From Daejeonella oryzae DSM 19973 (GTDB taxonomy: Bacteria; Bacteroidota; Bacteroidia; Sphingobacteriales; Sphingobacteriaceae): a stretch of DNA of 64,000 bases. Below the pieces are notes generated by a model, which worked only from the letters and a program-made list of their open reading frames with translations, did no database searches and had not been told where the DNA came from. Below are positions 32,501 to 42,170 of the stretch, piece after piece (position 1 is the stretch's first letter; every line of letters begins with the position of its first letter). The position numbers were made by a program, and so were the translations under genes. The stretch lies in contig NZ_AUHA01000002.1 in the NCBI RefSeq assembly GCF_000422945.1, forward strand, positions 1,426,001 to 1,490,000, given 5' to 3'.

Positions 32501-35291
32501 CCAAATGATCGCCAACCTGAAAGATACTACTACAGAAAACCGGGAACAGGATTGGCTGAAATCTAACCTGGCCAAGTTTGCCCAGATGCTGCAGGGACAG
32601 CGGGATAGAAATGCGGTTGCAAATAAAATTTTATCTGAGCTTGCAGAATTGGTAAACGCCCGTTATGGTGCATTTTATATATTGCAGCCGGCCGAAGAAA
32701 ATAAGGAACCTAAGTTAAAGCTCTTTGCAGGTTATGCTCAAAAATCTCGCAAAACTATTAATAAAGAATTCTCGCTGAGTGAAGGACTGGTAGGACAATG
32801 TGCTACCGATAAGGAGCGGATTTTATTATCCAACGTTCCGGGCGAATATCTGAGAATTAATTCCGGAATTGGAAATGCGCCACCGCTTGATCTGGTAATT
32901 CTGCCGGTATTGTTCGAGAATAATATTAAAGCGGTTATAGAGCTAGCTTCTTTTCAGCATTTCAGTCATACACATCTCGATTTCCTCGATCAGTTGACAG
33001 AAAGTATCGGTATCGTGTTAAACAATATCGAAACCAATACCCGTACAGAAGAACTTTTATCTCAGTCGCAATCCCTTTCGGGAGATTTAAAATCCCAGCA
33101 GGAAGAATTAAGAAGGGCCAATGATGAGCTGCATGAAAAGGCTCAGTTATTAGAAAAGCAAAAAGAGGAAGTAGAGCAAATTAATAAAGAAGTAGAGGAG
33201 GCCCGTCGTTCACTGGAAGATAAGGCAGAACAGCTCACGCTGACTTCTAAATATAAGTCGGAGTTTTTGGCTAATATGTCGCATGAGTTACGCACGCCAC
33301 TAAATAGTTTGCTGATTTTAGCTCAGCAACTTTTTGAAAATCACGACGGAAATTTATCAGAAAAGCAGATCAGGTATGCAAAAACAATCCATTCATGCGG
33401 TAATGATCTGATTCACCTGATTAACGATATTCTCGATCTTAGCAAGATTGAATCCGGAGTAATCACAATTGATATTACACCGGTAGATTTCAGGGAAATT
33501 GTTTCCTTTGTTGAAACAACGTTCCGCCCGATTTCTGAAACCAAAAACCTGAATTTCAAAATCGAAATTGATGAGAATCTTCCCGAAAAATTAGATACTG
33601 ATGTACAGCGACTGGCTCAGATCTTAAAAAATCTCCTTTCAAATGCATTTAAATTCACCGAAAAAGGGGAAGTTAAACTGAGTATTCAGCGCACCTCGCT
33701 GAAAAATGTTAGTCCGGCCAGCGGAGATTCATTCATTGCATTTTCTATAGAAGATACAGGAATCGGTATTCCGGAGAAAAAACAATCGCTGATATTTGAA
33801 GCCTTTCAGCAGGCGGAAGGTTCTACTAGCCGAAAATACGGAGGCACAGGTCTGGGACTTTCAATCAGCAAAGGTTTTGCCGAATTATTAGGCGGCGCTA
33901 TTATGGTAGAAAGTATTCCGGACAAGGGAAGTATTTTTACCTTATATCTCCCCCTCAAATATAATGAGGGTAAAAAACCATTACATATTTCACCTGCAAA
34001 AGAATTCGGAGACACTGCTACGTCCACAGCCATCAAATTGAAGGATTTTGATGAAATTCTGATAGAGGATGATAAACCTCAGATATCTTCCAAAGATAAA
34101 GTGGTTTTACTTATTGAAGATGATCTCAGGTTGAGAAGTATAATGAGAGAGAAGGCTCATGATGCAGGTTTAAAAGTGGTTATAGCCATCAGTTATCTCG
34201 AAATATTTGAGTGTATTCAGAATTTTAAGCCGATTGCCATTACGCTGGATGTAAATATGCCTGAATCAAATGGGTGGAATATTTTAAAACTTTTAAAAAG
34301 CAATTCTGCAGTTCGCCATATTCCCGTATATGTGATTTCCGGAGTAGATTATAAAGACGTTTCGTATAAATTGGGCGCAAAAAGTTTCCATATAAAACCG
34401 GTTTCTGCTCCCCTTATGGAAAATTTATTTGAAGAAATGATCGCTTTTAATAATCGCCAGCTTAAAAAAGTGCTGGTTATTAATCCGGTTCAGAAAGTAA
34501 ATAGCGAATTGAAGGAACTTCTTAAATCAGAATTTATCAGCACTTCGTTTGCTTCAGATGTAAATGAGGGAATGGAATTAATAAAGACAGGAGAGTTCGA
34601 TTGTATCGTAGCTGATTCGGAATTATCTGATGAGAAAAGCTTATTTAAGTTTTTAAAAGCCGAAAAATCAGAAATACCACTTATACTTTATACTGATAGT
34701 GTTGTTAATAAAACAGACCAGAAAAGTGTGAAGGGATTAAACATTAGTACACTTCTAAAGTCAGAAGAATTCAACGGGCATTTATTAAACGAAGTTCTTA
34801 GCCGTATTCATTTAAATATAAATACTTTGGAAGATGATAAAATGCGTTTGGTTGAAAAAGCTATTGGAACTGCAGATATACTTGATGGTAAGAAAGTTTT
34901 AATTGTGGATGATGATGTCCGGAACTTATTTGCTTTAACTGCTGCCTTTGAGAGATCAAAACTGGACGTTTTAACTGCCGAAAGCGGAAAGGAAGCACTT
35001 GAGATTTTAGATTCACAATCGGAGATCGATATTGTATTAATGGATATCATGATGCCTGAAATGGATGGTTATGAAACTATTCAACACATCCGTAAAGAGA
35101 AAAAAAATGATAACCTGCCAATTATCGCGGTAACAGCAAAAGCTATGATCGGCGACCGTAAAAAATGTCTGGCCTCTGGTGCTTCAGATTATATTACGAA
35201 GCCTGTTAAAACCGATCAATTGTTATCTCTGATGCGGGTTTGGCTTTATCAGCAAAATGAGATTCAGGAGTATGAAAAGAAGATTAAATAA
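29574..35291 (+). CDS. Giant poly-HAMP hybrid histidine kinase with GAF and receiver domains
   Basis: A 1,905-residue cytoplasmic kinase without membrane helices. Residues 1-210 hold irregular HAMP-like modules. Residues 211-946 are eight 92-residue units, each a pair of HAMPs ([16 protein letters not shown]...[18 protein letters not shown]...[18 protein letters not shown]), with a ninth partial unit to about 990. Then come GAF (1010-1150), a coiled coil, HisKA ([11 protein letters not shown], His near 1235), HATPase ([19 protein letters not shown]), a receiver (1508-1620, [10 protein letters not shown]), a diverged receiver-like module (1630-1745) and a canonical receiver (1770-1895, [15 protein letters not shown]). 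The layout matches group III hybrid kinases of the Nik1/Os-1 kind, which sense osmotic or cytosolic signals through the HAMP stack. A REC-kinase gene starts 21 bases downstream. Confidence 0.93.
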   Translation: MNSKDNNAPDEDSLDLKELLRVLSLVKIGKLNVRMPVTQAGISGKICEVLNDIIDMNERVVSEISAAERVIGHQGNLSKRVDIPEARGQWLSGINSLNCLISNLTVPTIEMAGMINSVARGDLSKQIPLEVNGQPLRGEFLRIAKESNTMISQLRLFTMEVTRVARQVGSEGKLGEQARIKGVAGVWAELTDSVNQMGSNLTTQMRNIAEVTTAVAKGDLSRKITVDAKGEILELKNTINTMVDQLNSFSSEVTRVALEVGTEGKLGGQAKVTGVAGTWKDLTDSVNQMAGNLTAQVRNIAEVTTAVAKGDLSRHITVDVKGEILELKNTINTMVDQLNGFASEVTRVALEVGTEGKLGGQAKVPGVAGTWKELTDSVNQMGGNLTSQVRNIADVTTAVANGDLSRKITVDVKGEILELKNTINTMVDQLNSFASEVTRVALEVGTEGKLGGQAKVRGVGGTWKDLTDSVNKMGSNLTTQMRNIAEVTTAVAKGDLSRKITVAANGEILELKNTINTMVDQLNSFGNEVTRLAREVGTEGKLGGQAYVPGVAGTWKDLTDSVNQMAGNLTAQVRNIAAVTTAVANGDLSKKITVTVEGEIFELKETINTMVEQLNAFASEVTRVALEVGTEGKLGGQAKVKGVGGVWKDLTDSVNKMGSNLTLQVRNIAQVTTAVAKGDLSRKITIEARGEIQELKDTINTMVDQLNGFASEVTRVALEVGTEGKLGGQAKVPGVAGTWKELTDSVNQMGGNLTSQVRNIADVTTAVAYGDLSKKITVDVKGEILELKNTINTMVDQLNGFASEVTRVAREVGTEGRLGGQAFVPGVAGTWKDLTDSVNNMASNLTSQVRGIAKVVTSVANGNLKQTLSINAQGEVYQLTETINGMIDTLAVFAEQVTTVAREVGVEGKLGGQANVPGASGTWLDLTKNVNQLAENLTTQVRAIAEVASAVTKGDLTRMIRVDARGEVEALKDTINQMIANLKDTTTENREQDWLKSNLAKFAQMLQGQRDRNAVANKILSELAELVNARYGAFYILQPAEENKEPKLKLFAGYAQKSRKTINKEFSLSEGLVGQCATDKERILLSNVPGEYLRINSGIGNAPPLDLVILPVLFENNIKAVIELASFQHFSHTHLDFLDQLTESIGIVLNNIETNTRTEELLSQSQSLSGDLKSQQEELRRANDELHEKAQLLEKQKEEVEQINKEVEEARRSLEDKAEQLTLTSKYKSEFLANMSHELRTPLNSLLILAQQLFENHDGNLSEKQIRYAKTIHSCGNDLIHLINDILDLSKIESGVITIDITPVDFREIVSFVETTFRPISETKNLNFKIEIDENLPEKLDTDVQRLAQILKNLLSNAFKFTEKGEVKLSIQRTSLKNVSPASGDSFIAFSIEDTGIGIPEKKQSLIFEAFQQAEGSTSRKYGGTGLGLSISKGFAELLGGAIMVESIPDKGSIFTLYLPLKYNEGKKPLHISPAKEFGDTATSTAIKLKDFDEILIEDDKPQISSKDKVVLLIEDDLRLRSIMREKAHDAGLKVVIAISYLEIFECIQNFKPIAITLDVNMPESNGWNILKLLKSNSAVRHIPVYVISGVDYKDVSYKLGAKSFHIKPVSAPLMENLFEEMIAFNNRQLKKVLVINPVQKVNSELKELLKSEFISTSFASDVNEGMELIKTGEFDCIVADSELSDEKSLFKFLKAEKSEIPLILYTDSVVNKTDQKSVKGLNISTLLKSEEFNGHLLNEVLSRIHLNINTLEDDKMRLVEKAIGTADILDGKKVLIVDDDVRNLFALTAAFERSKLDVLTAESGKEALEILDSQSEIDIVLMDIMMPEMDGYETIQHIRKEKKNDNLPIIAVTAKAMIGDRKKCLASGASDYITKPVKTDQLLSLMRVWLYQQNEIQEYEKKIK
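30204..32530 (+). repeat. 276-bp in-frame tandem repeats coding the poly-HAMP stack
   Basis: Units begin at 30204, 30480, 30756, 31032, 31308, 31584, 31860 and 32136, with a ninth partial unit at 32412. The period is exactly 276 bp (92 codons) at the points I checked, with no indels. Protein identity between units is high while many codon third positions differ, so the array is maintained by selection on the protein or by old duplications with some conversion, not by a very recent expansion. Confidence 0.9.
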
Positions 35292-35312
35292 AAGTATAGC
35301 AGAACAATCCTA

Positions 35313-36512
35313 ATGGTAAAAATTCTACTGGTTGATGATAATGCGGATAGCCTGATGTCAATGGAAGTTATTCTTGAGAAAGAAGGCTATACATTCTTCA
35401 AGGCTCTTTCTGGCAAAGAAGCCCTGAAAATTCTTTTAAAAGAAGAGGATTTTTCGCTGATACTTTTGGATGTTCGTATGCCGGTGATGGATGGGTATGA
35501 AACCGCTGAATTGATTTATCAGCGTGATAAATTAAGACACATTCCTATTATTTTTATAACCGGTCAGGATTATGAGGATGCATCGGTATTTAAAGGATAT
35601 AAAGCCGGAGCAGTAGATTATATCCGTAAACCGGTTAATCCGCAGATACTGCGCTCTAAAGTTGCTGTTTTTGCAGAATTGCATAAGAAGAACATGCTTT
35701 TAAAGCGGCAGGAAGAAAACCTGATCAGCATTAATGATGAACTTATCCGCTTAAATCAGGGACTTGAAAAAAGGGTTTCTGAAAGAACCCAGGAACTTGA
35801 AGAATTAAATAAGGAACTTAAAGACCTGAATCTGTCAAAAGATAAATTTTTGTCAGTTATTTCACACGATTTGCGGAATCCGCTTACGGCTTTACTTATT
35901 TCTTCAGATAAGTTAAGCCGCGATACCGAAAATCAAACTTTTGAAGATATTCAGCCTCTGGCAAAAATCATTCACAGAACCTCCAATAAAATTCTTCAGC
36001 AATTGAATGAATTGGTTGACTGGGCCAAAATGCAGCACGAAAAAACAAACTTTAATCCTGAGAAGCTTCATATGGTTAGGGCAATGGATCAGAGTTTGGA
36101 ATTATTGAAAGCAAACGCACTTCAGAAAAACATTACACTTCGTAATAAAATTCCTTTTGACGTGTATGTAAATGCAGATATTTTAATGCTTCGGTCCATA
36201 CTCCAGAATTTAGTTACCAATGCTATAAAATATACTCCTCAGGGAGGATTAATAACGGTAACTGCTCAGCGTTTAGATAAGATGATAGAAGTTTGCATCA
36301 CCGATTCGGGTGTTGGAATGGAAGCAGAAATCCGTGAAAATTTATTTAGCAATTCTACTTCCCAATCAGTTTCGGGCACTAATAATGAAAAAGGATCAGG
36401 CCTTGGCTTAATCCTGGTGAAGGATTTTGTAACTCAGCACGGCGGTATTATCCGCGTAGAAAGCGAACCCGGTGAAGGCACCTGCATCATTTTTACAATT
36501 CCTGAATCGTAA
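35313..36512 (+). CDS. Response-regulator-fused histidine kinase
   Basis: A 399-residue soluble protein in receiver-kinase order. The receiver (1-120: ILLVDDNADS, LILLDVRMPVMDGYE with acceptor near 53, IRKPVNPQ) is followed by a coiled coil (125-175), HisKA (VISHDLRNPLT, His near 185) and HATPase (LQNLVTNAIKYTPQG, DSGVGM, GSGLGLILVKDF). It starts 21 bases after the poly-HAMP kinase and is probably co-transcribed, so it may take phosphate from that protein through its receiver and modulate its own kinase. No DNA-binding output domain. Confidence 0.92.
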   Translation: MVKILLVDDNADSLMSMEVILEKEGYTFFKALSGKEALKILLKEEDFSLILLDVRMPVMDGYETAELIYQRDKLRHIPIIFITGQDYEDASVFKGYKAGAVDYIRKPVNPQILRSKVAVFAELHKKNMLLKRQEENLISINDELIRLNQGLEKRVSERTQELEELNKELKDLNLSKDKFLSVISHDLRNPLTALLISSDKLSRDTENQTFEDIQPLAKIIHRTSNKILQQLNELVDWAKMQHEKTNFNPEKLHMVRAMDQSLELLKANALQKNITLRNKIPFDVYVNADILMLRSILQNLVTNAIKYTPQGGLITVTAQRLDKMIEVCITDSGVGMEAEIRENLFSNSTSQSVSGTNNEKGSGLGLILVKDFVTQHGGIIRVESEPGEGTCIIFTIPES

Positions 36513-37379
36513 TTATTTGTTTAAGATGTTTTTTCGGATCATGGCCTGGAGATGATTTCCGCTTGTATCCAGGCCGGATTTTAAATACGTAAATTTTTCT
36601 GCGTTCTCAGAACTCAGGTATCTTAATGCAGGCTTTTTATCGGCAATGCAAGACGATATAAGTTCAGCAATCTGATCAGGAGTTTGAAAGGCTTTTGCTT
36701 TCATTTCATCAGTAAAGGAAGCCCGGTAATCCATATAGTCATTAACCAGCGGCTCGTATGCGCCTTTTTTAATTCCTCCGGATTTCTCCAGATTTTTAAA
36801 GATGTTATTTCCAAATTCGGTAATGATTCCGCCCGGCTCAATAATGGAAACATTAATTCCAAAATAAGGCTCCATATAGGTTGCGATGCTTTCAGAAAGG
36901 CCTTCAAGAGCAAATTTAGCGGCGCAATAAATTTCATTCATGGGCTGGCCCACCAATCCTCCCACCGAAGAAATATTTATAATATGACCCGCATGCTGTT
37001 TACGCATAAAAGGTAAAACCGCCTTCATACACCTGATTGGTCCGTAAAAATTAATATCCATCGTATTATGAATCTCCTCCATAGAGGTCTGTTCCATTGT
37101 TCCAATAAATCCGGCGCCGGCATTATTAATCAATACATCAATACGGTTTTCCTTGCTGATAATGGTATTTACGGCGGCTTCAACCTCTTCGTTTTTTTGA
37201 ATATCAAGCTGTAAGATCTCGAGTGATACATTTTTTAGTCCGGCCAGATTTTCTAAATCTTCTTTTTTAGAAAGATCTCTCATGCTGGCATATACTTTAT
37301 TTCCCTGAGCGGCCAGATGAACCGCGGTGTGTAATCCAACTCCTGAGGATGTACCGGTAATTAGAATGACTTTTGACAT
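36513..37379 (-). CDS. Short-chain dehydrogenase/reductase
   Basis: A 288-residue classical SDR: cofactor motif TGTSSGVG (residues 9-16), NNAG (85-88), catalytic Ser137/138, Tyr151 and Lys155 in YCAAK, and the PG motif IEPGGIITEF. Asp59 in QLDI lies where it contacts adenine. It reduces or oxidises a carbonyl or alcohol with NAD(P); substrate unknown. The length and C-terminal extension fit the 'oxidoreductase SDR family' group of about 280-290 residues. Its stop directly abuts the convergent kinase gene's stop. Confidence 0.9.
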   Translation of the reverse strand: MSKVILITGTSSGVGLHTAVHLAAQGNKVYASMRDLSKKEDLENLAGLKNVSLEILQLDIQKNEEVEAAVNTIISKENRIDVLINNAGAGFIGTMEQTSMEEIHNTMDINFYGPIRCMKAVLPFMRKQHAGHIINISSVGGLVGQPMNEIYCAAKFALEGLSESIATYMEPYFGINVSIIEPGGIITEFGNNIFKNLEKSGGIKKGAYEPLVNDYMDYRASFTDEMKAKAFQTPDQIAELISSCIADKKPALRYLSSENAEKFTYLKSGLDTSGNHLQAMIRKNILNK

Positions 37380-37544
37380 ATTACTTTGATTTGGAATTCA
37401 TGATCTTAACTTATCAATTTCATTCTTGTTTTGATCAGAAGACAATTTTTTTCTTGTGCAATTTAAATAATTCATAACAGTTCAAAATTCAGGCACTTAA
37501 ATTGGTCTGGATTTTAACTCAATTTTTCACCATTAAAACATAGT

Positions 37545-40418
37545 ATGAACGAAAAAGAAATTTATGGCCGTTTGAATTGGAGCTCCTCTATTTTAATAGC
37601 TTTAATAACCTTAACTGTACTTATTTTCTTGCTGGATATATTCTCATTGACTGTATTCAAAATTATAATTTCTGCACTTCTGGTTTTCGCTCTGGTACTT
37701 ATTGTAACATTGAAAAAAACGATAAGTCACACGATATTTCAGGGAAAAATTCGTCTTAAGTCGGCCGAATATAAGTTTGAAAAAATCTATGAATCAACGA
37801 TAATTGGTATTCTGATTTCTAATTTTGACGGAGTGGTAATAGATGCCAACGACACATTTTTGAATATGATCGGATATTCAAGAGAAGAATTGATCAAAGG
37901 TGAAATACGCTGGAGTGAGATAACTGCTCCGGAATTTATACCCCAATCTTTATCCGCTATTGAAGATCTTAAGTCTTCAGGACAATGTGCTCCGTTTGAG
38001 AAACAATATATCCGGAAAGATGGAACACGGGTTTGGGTTCTGATAGGATCTTCAGCTCTTCAGGATCATAACAGGGCGCAGGCTGTAACATATATAATTG
38101 ATATCACCAATCGCAAAGAAGCTTTCCAGAAAACCGATCTTCTCCAAAAAATTATAGATAAACAACAGGAAGAATTCAAATCTGTATTTATGAATGCGCC
38201 TGCATTTATCACGGTTAGACGCGGTCCTGAGCTGAGATATGATTTTGTAAACCGGGCAGTAACCGAATTCTCGAAAAGAAACGATCATTACGGCAAAACT
38301 CCCGAAGAAATGTATCCGGGCCTTATTGATCCAAAAGATGCAAAAATTGGCCGCGAGGTTTTTGAAACAGGTAAGCCTCAAAAGGGAAGCAGACACAAAC
38401 TTAATTTTACCGAACCCAACGGACATCAGAAGGAAATTTATCTTGATTTTAATATTACACCCGTTTATGATCAGCAAGGAGATATTGACGGTATTGCTGC
38501 TTTTGGATTTGAAGTTACCGACCTCGTTCTGGCTAACAAAGAGATGGAAATCAGCAAAAACAGAATGGAGTTTATTGCCGATTCAATGCCTCATAAAGTT
38601 TGGGTTGCTGATGAAAAAGGCAATGTGAATTACCTGAATAAAGCCTGGATGAGCTACGCCAACATTTCTCTGGATGATGTTAATTCATGGAAATGGGATT
38701 CTTTAATCCATCCGGATGAACGGGATGAGTACAATAGAAAGTTGCTCCATTCATTTACAAATCAAACAGAATTTAGTATGGAAACACGTTTGATGGATGC
38801 CGGCGGCGAATATCGATGGCATGTTTCGAATGCTATTTGCCTGAAAGATAATTCAGATGAGGTGGTGATGTGGGTTGGAACCAATACCGATATCAATGAT
38901 CAGAAAATGGAGGTGGATCAGTTAAAGCATGCTGAAAAGTATTTCAAAATACTTGCAGATGAAACTCCTTTTATGGTATGGAAGGCTGATGTGGATGGTA
39001 AATGTGTGTATGTAAACAAAAAGTGGATTGAGTTTACAGGAATATCTTTCAACGATAGTTTAGGCTTTGGATTTTATTCAGCAATAATTATGGATGACTC
39101 TGAAGAAAGAAAATTCAAATGGTTGGAAAGTGTAAAACGCCGTATTATTTATCATAATAAGCTTCAGTTAATTGATGCTGAAGGTAAGATTCATTGGGTT
39201 TTTGCTCAGGCTAACCCCCTTTATATTAACTCCCGTTTCGAAGGTTATGTTGGAAGTATGGTTGATATAACGGAGCAGGAACTGGCCAGCCAGGCTATCA
39301 AAGATCTTTCAGAGAAAAAAGATGAATTTCTAAGTATCGCAAGCCATGAATTGAAAACCCCCCTTACAAGTATTAAAGCGTCCATACAGCTTATAGAAAA
39401 AATGGTGGATGATGATCATAGCGCTCATAAATTTGCTTTGAAAGCATCAGATCATCTATTGCGTTTAGAAAGACTTATTTCTGACCTTCTGGACGTCTCT
39501 AAAATTAATGCCGGTAAATTGGTATACAACGAAACTGAATTTGATTTTATGGAGATGCTTGCTGATAGTGTCAGAAGCATGCAACTTACTTCACATTCAC
39601 ATCAGTTGATTATAGCGCAAACGGAACCGGTATTATTTAAAGGCGACCGATTCAGAATAGAGCAGGTGATTTTCAATTTTCTTTCCAATGCAATCAAATA
39701 TTCTCCTGATGCAGATAAGGTAATAATCAAGCTTGAAATTATAGATGATAATATTGTAGTTTCTGTGCAGGATTTTGGTATTGGCATTGAACCGGAGAAT
39801 CTTTCAAAAACGTTTGACCGATATTATCGTGTGGATAATACTTCCATGCGTTTTCAGGGATTAGGTCTGGGTTTATTTATTTCAAATGAAATTCTTAAAA
39901 GACATCAGGGCAGTTTATGGATAGAAAGTGAACCCGGAGTTGGTTCGGTATTTTATTTCTCTTTGCCACTTTGTATTCAAAAAACGGAATGTAAACCTGA
40001 TACAGATAACCAAACTTTTTATTCTGATTCAAAACTTGATATTAAATATATACCTGATAAACAGTGGTTATATGCAGAATGGAAAGGGTTCCAAAACTTC
40101 GAGACTGTTAAAAAGGGTTGCCTGGTGATGCTGGATCTTCTGAAAAAAAATAACTGCAGCAAAGTTTTAAACGATAATTCCAAAGTAATTGGTAGCTGGT
40201 CTGAGGCTGCCGACTGGGGAGGCGAAATCTGGTTTCCGCAAATGGAAGAAGCCGGATTGAGAAATTTTGCCTGGATATACTCTGGAAGTACGTTCAGCAG
40301 GTTATCTGCCAATAAATTAGTAAAACATAAAGAAAGTGAAATTAAAGCTGAATTTTTTATTAATAAAGCCTGTGCAGAAAGCTGGCTTGCAAATAATAGC
40401 GGAGAAACGATCAATTGA
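37545..40418 (+). CDS. Multi-PAS histidine kinase with C-terminal STAS-like domain
   Basis: A 957-residue membrane kinase. Two N-terminal helices (about 15-60) are followed by four PAS/PAC modules (about 75-190, 215-325, 340-455, 465-580), HisKA (SIASHELKTPLT, His near 600), HATPase (EQVIFNFLSNAIKYSPDA, DFGIGIEPEN, GLGLGLFISNEIL) and, past the kinase end, about 125 residues (KLDIKYIPDKQWLYAEWKGF, NNCSKVLNDNSKVIGSWSEA, RNFAWIYSGSTFSRL). That tail matches a free-standing STAS/SpoIIAA-like family common in Bacteroidetes. The fusion suggests the kinase output or regulation involves the STAS module. No partner regulator is adjacent. Confidence 0.9.
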   Translation: MNEKEIYGRLNWSSSILIALITLTVLIFLLDIFSLTVFKIIISALLVFALVLIVTLKKTISHTIFQGKIRLKSAEYKFEKIYESTIIGILISNFDGVVIDANDTFLNMIGYSREELIKGEIRWSEITAPEFIPQSLSAIEDLKSSGQCAPFEKQYIRKDGTRVWVLIGSSALQDHNRAQAVTYIIDITNRKEAFQKTDLLQKIIDKQQEEFKSVFMNAPAFITVRRGPELRYDFVNRAVTEFSKRNDHYGKTPEEMYPGLIDPKDAKIGREVFETGKPQKGSRHKLNFTEPNGHQKEIYLDFNITPVYDQQGDIDGIAAFGFEVTDLVLANKEMEISKNRMEFIADSMPHKVWVADEKGNVNYLNKAWMSYANISLDDVNSWKWDSLIHPDERDEYNRKLLHSFTNQTEFSMETRLMDAGGEYRWHVSNAICLKDNSDEVVMWVGTNTDINDQKMEVDQLKHAEKYFKILADETPFMVWKADVDGKCVYVNKKWIEFTGISFNDSLGFGFYSAIIMDDSEERKFKWLESVKRRIIYHNKLQLIDAEGKIHWVFAQANPLYINSRFEGYVGSMVDITEQELASQAIKDLSEKKDEFLSIASHELKTPLTSIKASIQLIEKMVDDDHSAHKFALKASDHLLRLERLISDLLDVSKINAGKLVYNETEFDFMEMLADSVRSMQLTSHSHQLIIAQTEPVLFKGDRFRIEQVIFNFLSNAIKYSPDADKVIIKLEIIDDNIVVSVQDFGIGIEPENLSKTFDRYYRVDNTSMRFQGLGLGLFISNEILKRHQGSLWIESEPGVGSVFYFSLPLCIQKTECKPDTDNQTFYSDSKLDIKYIPDKQWLYAEWKGFQNFETVKKGCLVMLDLLKKNNCSKVLNDNSKVIGSWSEAADWGGEIWFPQMEEAGLRNFAWIYSGSTFSRLSANKLVKHKESEIKAEFFINKACAESWLANNSGETIN

Positions 40419-40479
40419 TTTTATGAAAACAGAACCGCTCTAAAATTTTAAGTTGTGATTTTCGTTCCGAAATAAACAT

Positions 40480-41019
40480 ATGTATATGAACAGAACATTC
40501 AAAATATTTCTAATTGCTGTTGCATTTACCGGCAAAGCTTTTTCTCAGCACAATCAAACCGTAGATAAAACTTCGCAGGAGGTAACTGATGAACCGGAAA
40601 AATCTCCCATAAAGTCCTTATCTCTCTCTGAATATAATGCTTACAAACATGGTAAGGGAATGGGTTTGGCAAAGCCGGCAGAATTAAACAGTTATCCGGG
40701 ACCGATGCATGTTTTGGATTTGGAAAAAGAGCTTAAACTTTCAGCTTTGCAGAAAACTCATCTAACGGCTGCGATAGAAGCCATGAAATTTAAAGCACTG
40801 GAAATGGCAGGATTTATACTTGCTGAAGAAAAAAAGATTAATGAATTATTTGCTTCGGGCAAGGCAAATGAAGGTTCTATTATCTACTATACAAACAAAA
40901 TAGGGCTTTATCAGGCCGAATTGAGAAATGCTCATCTGCAGGCACATCTTAAGGCCAGACGGATTCTAAGTCCTGATCAAATCAAAAAATATAACCGGAT
41001 TAGAGGTTATTCAAATTAA
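40480..41019 (+). CDS. CpxP/Spy-like periplasmic protein
   Basis: A 179-residue exported protein with a signal peptide through AFSQ; the second ATG (40486) may be the start. The mature part is helical, with GPMHVLDLEKELKLSALQKTHLT, EEKKINELFASGKANEGSI and LQAHLKARRILSPDQIKKYN, the pattern of the Spy/CpxP/heavy-metal-sensor family (LTxxQ motif and long helices). Such proteins act as periplasmic chaperones or metal-stress sensors. It follows the multi-PAS kinase by 61 bases and might share its control. Confidence 0.72.
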   Translation: MYMNRTFKIFLIAVAFTGKAFSQHNQTVDKTSQEVTDEPEKSPIKSLSLSEYNAYKHGKGMGLAKPAELNSYPGPMHVLDLEKELKLSALQKTHLTAAIEAMKFKALEMAGFILAEEKKINELFASGKANEGSIIYYTNKIGLYQAELRNAHLQAHLKARRILSPDQIKKYNRIRGYSN

Positions 41020-41074
41020 GCTTGCTTTTGGATTGGTAAAAATGCCTATTTTAGCGGGCTCATTATGTGGATAA

Positions 41075-42028
41075 ATGCATACAACATTTGATTTTGAAAA
41101 GCCAATAGCCGATCTGCAAAGCCAGATTGATAAGATCACCCAAGTTTCTGATAAAACCAAGGTAGATATGACGGCTACACTTGCAGAGCTTGAATCAAGG
41201 CTGGAAGAAACACGGAAAACCATATATTCTAACCTTACAGGCTGGGAGGAAGTACAACTTTCCCGTCATCCTGATCGTCCGCAAACGTTGGATTACATTT
41301 CCTATATATGCGATGATTTTATAGAAATGCATGGTGACCGCACCGTAAAAGATGATAAAGCCATTATTGGTGGATTTGCAACCATTGCCGGTCAAACCGT
41401 AATGATTATCGGCCATCAAAAAGGGAAAAATACAAAGGAACGCCAGTATCGCAATTTTGGAATGGCAAATCCGGAGGGCTACCGAAAAGCCCTGCGGTTG
41501 ATGAGACTTGCTGAAAAATTCAACAAGCCGGTTATTTCATTCATTGATACAATGGGTGCTTATCCAGGTTTGGAAGCAGAAGAACGCGGACAAGGCGAGG
41601 CTATTGCCCGCAACCTTTTAGAAATGTCAGTATTAAAAGTACCGATCCTTTGTATGATTATTGGCGAGGGTGCTTCGGGTGGCGCTTTGGGAATTGGGAT
41701 TGGCGATAAAGTATATATGCTTCAGCATACCTGGTATTCTGTAATTTCACCGGAATCATGTTCTTCTATCTTATGGCGAAGCTGGGATTTTAAACAAAGG
41801 GCAGCCGAATGTTTGAAACTTACTTCTAAGAACATGCTGGAAAATAAATTGATTGATGGTATAATCGAAGAGCCGCAGGGCGGAGCGCATCACAATCCGC
41901 AAATGATGGCCAATACTATTAAAGAACAGATTTTAAAAGATCTGGCCATTTTAAAAAGCAAAAGCATTGATCAGATCATTACAGAACGTATTGATAAGTT
42001 TTGCGCAATGGGAGTTGTGGTAGAATAG
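41075..42028 (+). CDS. accA: Acetyl-CoA carboxylase carboxyltransferase, alpha subunit
   Basis: The 317 residues match the normal AccA length and motifs: N-terminal helix pair [97 protein letters not shown] and [17 protein letters not shown]. AccA with AccD transfers the carboxyl group from carboxybiotin to acetyl-CoA to make malonyl-CoA for fatty acid synthesis. Monogenic here, with a strong terminator after it. Confidence 0.96.
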   Translation: MHTTFDFEKPIADLQSQIDKITQVSDKTKVDMTATLAELESRLEETRKTIYSNLTGWEEVQLSRHPDRPQTLDYISYICDDFIEMHGDRTVKDDKAIIGGFATIAGQTVMIIGHQKGKNTKERQYRNFGMANPEGYRKALRLMRLAEKFNKPVISFIDTMGAYPGLEAEERGQGEAIARNLLEMSVLKVPILCMIIGEGASGGALGIGIGDKVYMLQHTWYSVISPESCSSILWRSWDFKQRAAECLKLTSKNMLENKLIDGIIEEPQGGAHHNPQMMANTIKEQILKDLAILKSKSIDQIITERIDKFCAMGVVVE

Positions 42029-42098
42029 CTGATATTTCCTTACAATATCAAAAGGATTTAAGTCTAAATACTATCAAACCTGATATTTAATAATATAT

Positions 42099-42134
42099 AA
42101 AAGGCCTGCTTCTGTAAGATAGCAGGCCTTATTG
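42099..42134. terminator. Bidirectional terminator between accA and the DUF2723 gene
   Basis: AAGGCCTGCT (42101-42110) and AGCAGGCCTT (42121-42130) form a perfect 10-bp stem with a 10-base loop. It lies between the two convergent stop codons. Confidence 0.8.
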
Positions 42135-42170
42135 TTACAAGTTAATTTAATAGTTTTAAAGCTCTGATGT

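Noticed and set aside
30204-32530. Regular 276-bp repeats considered as a CRISPR or satellite array.
   Set aside because: They are in frame within one long gene, diverge mainly at third codon positions and encode HAMP units; there are no short repeats with unique spacers.
29792-32575. Several minus-strand open frames of 60-170 codons opposite the poly-HAMP gene.
   Set aside because: They recur with the repeat period and are shadows of the coding strand, with no start context or family match.
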